Part shown: positions 55,905 through 64,000 of the stretch, one piece after another | Layout: each line of letters starts with the position of its first letter | How positions within the stretch are numbered: the stretch's first letter is position 1 | Assembly (NCBI GenBank): GCA_037349105.1 | Contig: JAYJMM010000089.1 | Location: forward strand, 1,426,001-1,490,000 | Origin: Limnomonas spitsbergensis | Lineage: Eukaryota > Chlorophyta > Chlorophyceae > Chlamydomonadales | Direction: 5' to 3' | DNA length: 64,000 nt | Translations under genes and position numbers: made by a program | The notes under the pieces: model-generated | The model's database searches: none | What the model was told of the DNA's origin: nothing | Seen by the model: the letters and a program-made list of their open reading frames with translations, nothing else

Positions 55905-58900
55905 TCAATCCTGCAAGATCAGCTCGTCCGTTCTCCAGTCCTCATAGCTGCAGCAAGCAGCAACATGAATTCAAATGCCACAACCAGGGCCAAGAGCATG
56001 GGCACTCACAAGGGCATGCAGCCAGGCCCTGCCACCTGTCGATCCCCTTGTCAACTGTTGATTTTAGGGCGTTTAAGCTACAGTTCAGCTACAAATCAGC
56101 TACATCACGGCTTCCGGCATAAACTAGGCCTAAACTAGGCCTCTCAGCTGAGGCAGCAAGCCCTGATGCTTGGGCCAGCAGCCCCCCGGACGCAGCCTGA
56201 CGAGCATTTTAAACAACACTGATCAATGAGAGATCTGATCCCAAGCCTTGGACTGGCGAGTGGGCGATACAGCGACAAGACTGAAAACCAAGTTCATCTA
56301 GCCCATCTGCATCTTGGCAGAAATAAACCCTCGACCCTCAACTAGCGTTTCAGCGACAAAACTGCCAACCCTGCTCCTCCAGCAGGCGTTTCAGTGGCAA
56401 AATTGCAAACCAGGTCATTCAGATCACCTGCTTGCCAGCAGGCCTCAACCCATTGACCTAGTTGAGGGTTTTAAGCCCTAAACCCTAAGGCATCAACCCC
56501 TAAACCTTCATCTCTTCACAAGAGTTACAGCAAGTGTACTGCACGCCAAATTCATCCAGCTCATCTGCCAGCCTGCCAGCTGGCAAGCTTGAACCCTTGA
56601 ACAGCAATACAGCGACAGTACTGCAAAGTGCACACCAAGTTCATCCCTCTCACCTTCCATCTGGCAAGTATCTGCGTATCGTGAACGGGATCTTCTTTTC
56701 TCTCAGCTCCTTAAGCGCAATCTGCATGGGACACAGGGTTGAAGGTACATGGTTCAGTGGACGGGATCTTCTTTTCTCTCAGCTCCTTAAGCGCAATCTG
56801 CATGAGACACAGGGTTCAAGGTACATGGTTCAGTGAACAGGATCTTCTTTTCTCAGTGCCTTCAGCGCAATCTGCGTGAGACACAGGGTTCAGGGTACAG
56901 GATTTAGTGAAACATAATGCTATTTTCTCACAGCTCGTAAAGCACAAGTGCACAACCCGCGAGTGACACAGGGTTCAGGGTTCAGTAAGAATTCAGTGAA
57001 CAGGATCTTCGTTTCTCTCAGCTCCTTGTGTGCAATATGTGTAATGCTGCCAGCAGTCTTTATTTTGGTGTGCATCAGAAAGGCGTTGAGGGGCCGCCGT
57101 GCAGCCACCACTGGGCCCATTGGGACCAAACCTTGACAGGCCTAAAGCCGGAGGCCCAAGCAGCAGGGCTTGCTGCACCAAGCCCTACCGGGCATAGGCC
57201 AGGTTGTAGCTCCAGTGCACCTGAGTCACCCCATAACAAACGCTGGCAACAAGATAGGCAGGGACAGCTCCATCAAGGTTCAGTACATACACAGATGTAT
57301 AGGGAACTGCAGACTTCTTTTAAATGTATCCATTGGGCGCTTCAAGGCGGGCAAGGCCTGCGCCTGCAGACACCAATCTTTGATCATTATTCCAGCCGGC
57401 TGCTTCTGGAGACCCCGAGAGAAAACTCCCCTGAATGGATCCGCTGGCATTTGACAGTCGCATGGAGCTGCATGGTGTTGCATGCCTTTGCCTGGTGTTG
57501 CATGGTATTGGATGGCGTTGCATGGTACTGCATAGTGCAGCATGGCGTTGCATGAACTTGCAAGATGCAACATGCCAGATATACAGGGGGTGAGCATGTG
57601 CTATAAAGCTACATGGGTTTGCATGGAGACCCCAACCGGGTCTGAAAGCCCTTCCTCCTGGCGTTCAGGCCAGCCAGCTACATTGGGTACTGGGTTCTTA
57701 CTTCCCAGCCAGCCCACAACCCTGCTAATTTGAAGTGCCCAGCGCCCAATCAGCCCTGCTCTGTTTCAGCGCCCAGTGTCAAGTGCCCCACTGCCCAGTG
57801 CACAATGCTAAGGACCCCAGTGCGTGATTGCCCAGTGCCCTTTACTCCAGACAAAGCCCTGATATGGTGCAGAGCACAACACTTTTTGCCCAGTGCCTCA
57901 CCTCTAGAGGGTCGGTCTCTCCAGACAGCTGAACCATGACGGGAGCATTCATACTGCAGAGGCAGGAGAAGGCATCAAAGGCTTATGGACTATCGCACAT
58001 GACTGATCACAGAGCTGCAACATGATGGGAGCATACAAACAGCCGAGGCATGGAGAGGTAGCACAAGGTTGTCACACTTATTTGGAAAGAGCTGCAGCTA
58101 CATCAGTGCATCATTATATCACACATCAGAGACAACAGCTGCAGCTGCACCATACCATGAGCATTGGTACTGAAAAGGCAGGGAGAGCAGTGCTGTGCAA
58201 TTTTGCCGTAATTTGGAATTCCTGTAAGTCATCATGGTCCCTTTTTGATAAATGTAGCTGAATTTGCCTTCAAAATAAGGTGACTGAAACTCAGCTACGT
58301 AATTCAGCTACCGTAAGGACTATAATTGGCACAGCACTGAGGGAGAGGCAGCAGTCAGCCATCCCTTGCGTCAGCCGATCAGCCATGCATCCCATGCATC
58401 AGCCATGCATCAGCCATCCCTACAGCCAAGACACCACCCAACCAGAGAGATGCGGACGGCCATGTGCCAACATTTCAATTATGAGTCTTAAGTTGTTTGA
58501 GATGCTGATTATGATGCTGTTCCTGCCAACTGCGCCAGCTGCTGTAGGCCCACCCATGCTCACCTCTCTGGCTCCCCCTTTTTTTAGGGGGGTATCCAGG
58601 ATTTCCGCCTGTCCAGGAGGTGGTTCCCCCAACCCTGAAAGAGATAAACTTGCACATCCCAGAGGAAGGAAAGAGGTCGGGAAGAGAGACAGAGCCCCTA
58701 GCTCATCACCCATCTGCCCCATCTTAGCCCTGCCTAGCTCACCTGATCTGCAGTGCTCTCGTGCCTAGCACGCGCGCCTTCTCATACTTGGTCATGTAGC
58801 GAGTGGTAATGCGAGGCCTATCTGCCTGAGCAGCAGCGTCCTGGTAGCGAGGTGGAAGGGGAAGCAAAAGGCTATTTATTTCAGGGTGGCTGTGAAGGCA

Positions 58901-59780
58901 CACACATGCCAGGCTACCTAACAAACCACCAGTGGGTAGGATGACAAGTGTGGGCCTGCCTTCCTTATCCTGCCAGTGAGGGAGGAGGGGAAACAAAACG
59001 CTGTTTATTTTATAGTGGTTCAGCTGCACTTAAGCGACATCACGGCCTGTGGCAGGAGGACCTGGTGCAGCAAGCCCTGCCACTCGGGCCAAAGGCTGTA
59101 GGCCATGGGCCGTTGAAGGTTTGGTCCCTATCGGCAGCCTGACCTAAAGTTCCTTTTAGTTTCGAACTCCCAGTTGGACGATGACGCGGCCGAGCCTTTG
59201 ACTGAGCAGTGCGAGATGTGTAACTTGTTTAACTCATTCAGAAACCTGTAAATGGCCTTCTTTGATTTGCAAGTAGGTCTGGCGCACTCTTAAACCCCTG
59301 CTTAAACAAAGACTGGAGGGGGGAAGATGTGTATGTGGAGGGGGGGGAGGTAGGTGGGAGGAAAGGTGCGGTTAAGGGAGGAGGCAGGTAGGTGTTTTGC
59401 TTAGTCCCTAGCAGGCAGCTAGATTGGTCAGATCTTCAGAGAGTTTCGAGTGGTCAATCTCCAAAAGTTGCCAATGCAAAAAAAACTGCAAATCCCAGAC
59501 TCCCATTCAAACTAGGCACAAGCCTAGTATAGGGTTTGGGGTTTACCCTAAACCCTAACCACCCTAAACCCTAAACTAGGGCACACCTCTTCTCATCTGT
59601 GGCCTCATGCTTGTAACCTTATGCGATATCACCCATACATTTAATGCCTCTCCCCATCCAAGACCTCATAGCCTATTATCCACACATTCCATGCCTCTCC
59701 CCATCTGTTACCTCCTGCCCCTGATTGAGGATCTCCACATTGTCCTCGTGCAGCTCTTGCTCCATGTCTTGCGCCAGTTC
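55905..59780 (-). CDS. RPB6: RPB6, shared subunit of RNA polymerases I, II and III (intact copy)
   Basis: Minus-strand exons 59780-59712, 58840-58743, 57953-57902, 56721-56654 and 55947-55905 join in phase with GT-AG introns and give 109 C-terminal residues plus a stop. Order: acidic [89 protein letters not shown]. These are the hallmark blocks of RPB6, a small nuclear subunit needed for assembly of all three polymerases. The family usually has 120-150 residues, so about 20-35 N-terminal residues, including the start Met, lie in one or more exons upstream of 59,780 that I could not place. The intron 57,954-58,742 keeps about one and a half 36-bp units next to its GTGAGC donor. This is the only one of three copies without damage in the exons or splice sites seen. 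Confidence 0.92.
56722..57050 (-). repeat. 76-bp repeat with partial RPB6 exon copies (U2)
   Basis: About three regular and two diverged copies of the exon-bearing unit follow the real 68-base exon. One diverged copy reads [13 protein letters not shown] on the minus strand near 57,000-57,040. Confidence 0.8.
58684..58742 (-). repeat. 36-bp minisatellite, array 3 (about 1.5 units)
   Basis: Reading on the minus strand from the splice donor: GTGAGCTAGGCAGGGCTAAG, GATGGGGCAGATGGGTG, then a second partial unit with GATGAGCTAGGGG. This looks like the seed from which the large arrays grew. Confidence 0.85.
59150..59235 (+). repeat. Dispersed pyrimidine-rich element, terminal fragment, inside an RPB6 intron
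   Basis: GATGACGCGGCCGAGCCTTT, then GACTGAGCAGTGCGAGATGT and GTAACTTG, in the D3-specific insertion. Confidence 0.6.
59525..59582. repeat. Short interstitial plant-type telomere repeat
   Basis: TATAGGGTTTGGGGTTTACC, then CTAAACCCTAACCACCCTAA and ACCCTAAACTAGGG: both strands of a TTTAGGG-like repeat meet head to head. Weaker versions lie at 18,565-18,595 and 56,463-56,490. Confidence 0.6.
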
Positions 59781-60310
59781 CTGAGGATCACATGCAAAGG
59801 TTGTATTCATATCTACAGTTCTGACCCTTCACGAAGATCGTTCCCTTTGCCGTTTTTCTATCGCACACAACACTTTTAATGGATCTGGAGCACCAGTGGA
59901 CAACAAGAATCTCTTCAAAAAGCAATAATGTTTTTAACATTTCGGGCGCCGAGGCCACCCTGACTATCAAGTCTTAACACGTGGCAAAGAGGTCGTGAGG
60001 GTAGAAGCTCCGTAACCCTCATCCCATAACCCGGGGGGTGCACAACGGGTCATCCACGGCACTTCAAGCAGGAAAATTGAAAGGGCTTGAAAAGGTAGGG
60101 AACGACTGCGGGTATGCGTCAGGCAGAACAAGTATTGCATGCATTTAATCCGAATGAGCATGACAAAGCTGCACACATATTTGCAAGGGGCGATTGCCCG
60201 TTCAAATGGGGAGGTGGGCAGTGTGGCAACTGGCAAGGGTGTGTGAAGTGTGAACACAGAAAGCTAAGGTAACAGGCAAGGCTAGGGTGCTGAACTGCTG
60301 AACAGGGAGC
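59781..60310. other. Upstream of intact RPB6; first exon unresolved
   Basis: The RPB6 start exon should lie in this direction on the minus strand. A minus frame containing LWDEGYGASTL at about 60,000-60,035 is acidic in this copy but reads RSKGNGAS in D1 and D2. It is a weak candidate. Confidence 0.25.
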
Positions 60311-60317
60311 ATAATCA

Positions 60318-62355
60318 TGGTGCATGGGCCCCGCTTATGGGCATGACGCTAGTGCATGGGCCCTGCATACGGGCCTGAGGCTGGTGCATGGGCCCTGCAT
60401 ACGGGCATGAGGCTGGTGCATGGGCCCTGCATACGGGCCTGAAGCTGGTGCATGGGCCCTGCATACGGGCATAAGGCTGGTGCATGGGCCCTGCACATGG
60501 GCATGAGGCTGGTGCATGGGCCCTGCATACGGGCCTGAAGCTGGTGCATGGGCCCTGCATACGGGCATGAGGCTGGTGCATGGGCCCTGCACACGGGCAT
60601 GAGGCTGGTGCATGGGCCCTGCATACGGGCATGAAGCTGGTGCATGGGCCCTGCATACAGGAATGAGGCTGGTGCATGGGCCCTGCATACAGGCCTGAGA
60701 CCGGTGCATGGGCCCCGCATACGGGCATGAGGCTGGTGCATAAGCCCTGCATACAGGCCTGAGGCTGGTGCATGGGCCCCGCATACAGGCCTGTGGCTGG
60801 TGCATGGGCCCTACATACGGGCCTGAGGCTGGTGCATGGGCCCCGCATACGGGCATGAGGCTGGTGCATAAGCCCTGCATACAGGCCTGAGGCTGGTGCA
60901 TGGGCCCTGCATACAGGCCTGAGGCTGGTGCATGGGCCCTGCATACGAGCATGAGGCTGGCGCATGGGCCCTGCATACGGGCATGAGGCTGGTGCATGGG
61001 CCCCACATACGGGCATGAGGCTGGTGCATGGGCCCTGCATACGGGCATGAGGCTGGTGCATGGGCCCTGCATACAGGCCTGAGGCTGGTGCATGCGCACC
61101 GCATACGGGCATGAGGCTGGTGCATGCGCACAGCATACGGGCCTGAGGCTGGTGCATGGGCCCTGCAGACGGGCATGAGGCTGGTGCATGGGCCCTGCAC
61201 ACGGGCATGAGGCTGGTGCATGGCTCTGTATACGGGCCTGAGGCTGGTGCATGGGCCCTGCATACGGGCCTGAGGCTGGCGCATGGGCCCTGCATACGGG
61301 AATGAGGCTGGTGCATGGGCCCTGCATACAGGCCTGAGGCTGGTGCATGGGCCCCACATACGGGCCTGTGGCTGGTGCATGGGCCCTGCACACGGGCATG
61401 AGGCTGGTGCATGGGCCCTGCATACGGGCATGAAGCTGGTGCATGGGCCCTGCATACAGGCTTGAGGCTGGTGCATAGGTCCTGCATACAGGCCTGAGGC
61501 CGGTGCATGGGCCCCGCATACAGGCCTGAGGCTCGTGCATGGGCCCTGCATACGGGCATGAGGCTGGTGTATGAGCACCGCATACGGGCACGAGGCTGGT
61601 GCATGAGCCAAACATACGGGCCTGAGGCTGGTGCATGGGCCCTGCATACGGGCATGAGGCTGGTGCATGGGCCCCACATACGGGCATGAGGCTAGTGCAT
61701 GGACCCTGCATACAAGCATGTGCCTGGTGCATGGGCCCTGCATACGGGCATGAGGCTGGTGCCTGGGTCCTGCATACAAGCATGTGCCTGGTGCATGTGC
61801 CCTGCAGACAGGCCTGAGGCTGGTGCATGGGCCCTGCATACGGGCATGAGGCTGGTGCATGAGCACCGCATACGGGCATGAGGCTGGGGCATGAGCCCTG
61901 CATACAGGCCTGAGGCTGGTGCATGGGCCCTGCATACGGGCATGAGGCTGGTGCATGGGCCCCACATACGGGCATGAGGCTGGTGCATGGGCCCTGCATA
62001 CGGGCATGAGGCTGGTGCATGGGCCCTGCATACGGGCCTGAGGCTGGTGCATGGGCCCCACATACGGGCATGAGGCTGGTGCATGGGCCCCACATACGGG
62101 CATGAGGCTGGTGCATGGGCCCCACAACCGGGCATGAGGCTGGTGCATGGGCCGTACATACGGGCATGAGGCTGGTGCATGGGCCCTGCATACGGGCATG
62201 AGGCTGGTGCATGGGCCCTGCATACGGGCATGAGGCTGGTGCATGGGACCCACAAACGGGCATGAGGCTGGTGCATGGACCCTGCATACGGGCATGAGGC
62301 TGGTGCATGGGCCCTGCATACGGGCATGAGGCTGGTGCATATGCCCTGCATACAG
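60318..62355. repeat. 32-bp minisatellite, array 3 (about 64 units)
   Basis: Same unit as in D1 and D2, longest here. It produces three overlapping minus-strand frames of 454, 542 and 706 codons, which are period artefacts. Confidence 0.9.
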
Positions 62356-63628
62356 GCAAGGCAGATGGCAAACCATGCGAGCATGATACCAGGCCATTAT
62401 ACGCCAGCATTGTTGTTGTTTGCATGCAGCCGAAGACATTTTCTATTAGCCACACAGCTCATGCAAGGCGCTTCATGCGGCATCGCCCGATGATATATGG
62501 CGACTGTTGTTACCACGGCGTAAACACAACCTGCCCACAGAGGCTGAACCAAAATGTGCAGAGGGCAACTCACGTTCACAACAAATATAAGCACCATCAA
62601 CATGATCATAATCGCACATTGCATGTACAATGACCATCACCAAGACCATCATTCGATACCATGGACAAAGAAAGGCATGCATGCATGGGCATGAGCTTGG
62701 GCGGGAAAACATGCAAGGCCCTGCATGCATGAAAAAAGGCCAGGTTGCAAGAGGGATGGGGCATTCCGTGGGATTCAAACTGGACCAGTGTTTGTCATCG
62801 GCTTCTAAAAGGGGGACAGAGGGATATTTGGTGCAGCCCTGTCTGGGAGTGGAGTGGATGTCCGAAGCTGGGCAGTACCCACCTCTGGCTCATCGTAGGC
62901 GGGGCCATCATCTAAGCTGCGGCATCGAGGTAAGTGGGAGGCGCAGGGGAAGGGGTCAAGATTGCGGCGGTTGCGTTTTTGATGGCGTGGCAGCATGCAG
63001 GGTGAAGACGAGGAGAATGGCAGGTATGCTGTTATGCCGTGCAATATGGAAGTGTTGGCAGGCTAACCTCACGGAGAAACTCACTCGTCTGCGCCACCCC
63101 CGTAGTCTTCGTCTGCCATCGGGCGAGTGAGCTAGAGGGAGCTGACGCGCAATGCTGCTTCAAGCGTACCTCAAGACAAATAAGGGGCAGGGATCCAGAA
63201 GGTAATTCAACCAAGGATATTTGCGGATGTATAACAAGCCAGCGTTGAGGTTCCGCACAAACGGCGGAGATGACCCCTCCAACATCTCACTCTTTGGTGA
63301 CGGGCTTGCCATCTTGAATATGTGCGTCTAGGTGTGAGCTGGCGCAGCAGTGGGACTTTGATACTGCAACCGCATCCCACATGGACCCCAGCACTGGTGC
63401 ATGATCGGTTCATAGACTGGTCACTTATATTATTATGCATACTCGTGCATAGCGTGGAGAGGCAGCCAGACTTTTGCCGCGTCCTCGGTCAAAGGCAGGT
63501 TCCAACGTCCCTGAAACGAGACAGCCATTGATAAAAGAATCTGAAATCGCTTCCTGATACCTGAATATAAACCGATAGTCATTCAGCGGAGCAGCAGCAG
63601 CAGCGGGAGCTGCAACAGAGGCACAGCG
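62356..63628. other. No gene supported
   Basis: A strong donor-like GAG/GTAAGTGGG lies at 62,930. Read on the other strand the same place offers an acceptor, CCGCAG, before a proline-rich frame. No family is recognisable on either strand. Confidence 0.4.
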
Positions 63629-63739
63629 ATGGTTGCCCACAAGCCTCCCATGTCGCGGTGCTCCCCCAAGGCATGCATCCTGCCTAGCACGCCTGCACTT
63701 TCCAAGGTCAAAGGCGTCTTCAAGGCCGCTGCAAGCCAG
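63629..63739 (+). CDS. Possible first exon of a gene running out of the window
   Basis: ATG at 63,629 opens 37 codons (MVAHKPPMSRCSPKACILPS, then STPALSKVKG and VFKAAASQ) up to a good donor CAG/GTACGT, phase 0. The basic, serine- and alanine-rich sequence without acidic residues resembles an organelle transit peptide. A GCAGCAGCAG run precedes the ATG. No further exon is identified in the last 260 bases. Confidence 0.3.
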
Positions 63740-64000
63740 GTACGTTCAGCGCCGACTGTGTGCCGCTACCGTGTAGCTGAATGCGCTGCTGAATTCAGCC
63801 CCCGCGCCAAAATATCTCACGCCACTCCTCCCCGAGAGCCGACACATGCAGTGGCGGGCGGTTCGTGCCCCCCCTCCCTCACGTTCTCTTTCTTTCGCTG
63901 AATGCCCGCTGATGTACACAGTACCTCACTTCGATCGTCGAAGTTATTTATCAGCTGCATGTGAAGCAGACTTGCTCCTGTCACGCCTCCCGCTGTCCCG

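Larger units (their letters stand above)
52052..58697. repeat. Segmental duplication block U2
   Basis: Counterpart of U1 (14,225-20,572). It holds the intact C-terminal RPB6 exons, a longer 12-bp array (about 43 units) and a shorter 76-bp array. Confidence 0.9.
58743..62355. repeat. Segmental duplication block D3 (partial)
   Basis: Matches D1 and D2 from the RPB6 second exon through the 32-bp array but is more diverged. It has about 240 extra bases at 59,055-59,290. After the array at 62,355 the similarity ends. Confidence 0.75.

Noticed and set aside
59967..60257. RPB6 first exon containing LWDEGYGAS
   Set aside because: Acidic as expected, but it lacks a convincing donor in phase with the next exon and reads quite differently in the D1 and D2 copies; kept only as a weak candidate.
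60315..62455. Cysteine/histidine-rich proteins of 454-706 codons on the minus strand
   Set aside because: All three minus frames are open at once because the 32-bp unit has no stop in any phase; there is no independent coding signal.
62755..62830. tRNA gene suggested by a GATTCAAACT-like box
   Set aside because: No matching acceptor stem, D-arm or anticodon arm can be formed from the flanking bases on either strand.

Overview
The window looks like nuclear DNA of a eukaryote, most likely a green alga. Genes carry many short spliceosomal introns (GT-AG, one GC-AG), the best conserved gene is the RNA polymerase subunit RPB6, telomere-like words are of plant type (TTTAGGG), and more than half of the sequence is tandem or dispersed repeat. 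The species cannot be fixed from sequence alone; a prasinophyte with a repeat-rich genome (Cymbomonas-like) is a guess. Most of the very long open frames, including one of 3180 codons, are minisatellite artefacts.

Layout. 0-8.1 kb: transposon debris. There is a non-LTR reverse transcriptase tail followed by a dispersed pyrimidine-rich element, and two distantly related transposon-type protein genes facing each other (3.1-4.4 kb, frameshifted; 5.5-8.0 kb, minus strand, apparently open). 8.2-36.3 kb and 52.05-62.35 kb: a segmental duplication built from three blocks, U (upstream flank), R (36-bp minisatellite) and D (downstream flank), in the order R1-D1 / U1-R2-D2 / X / U2-R3-D3. Read on the minus strand, D-R-U is one gene: RPB6. 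D holds its N-terminal exons, R lies in an intron just after the 5' splice site, and U holds its C-terminal exons. Only U2-R3-D3 (55,905-59,780) reads as an intact RPB6, with about one and a half 36-bp units in the intron. U1-R2-D2 has about 261 units (9.4 kb), a 4-base deletion in one exon, a lost 3' splice site and a multiplied exon, so it is a pseudogene. R1-D1 has lost the C-terminal exons.

36.3-52.05 kb (X): a block present only once, exactly where D and U are joined directly in the other copy. It holds two adjacent paralogous multi-exon genes (37,326-42,125 and 42,262-48,469) that I read as OTU-like cysteine protease domains followed by long low-complexity tails made of small phase-1 exons. 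Parts of two minus-strand genes flank them. 62.4-64 kb: little that can be supported apart from a possible first exon at 63,629.

The transposon genes are probably relics. RPB6 is an essential housekeeping subunit of nuclear RNA polymerases, kept intact in one of three copies. The OTU-like pair probably arose by tandem duplication, since three intron positions and phases in the domain are shared. Exon borders, gene ends and the N-termini of most multi-exon genes are hand-made models without transcript support.
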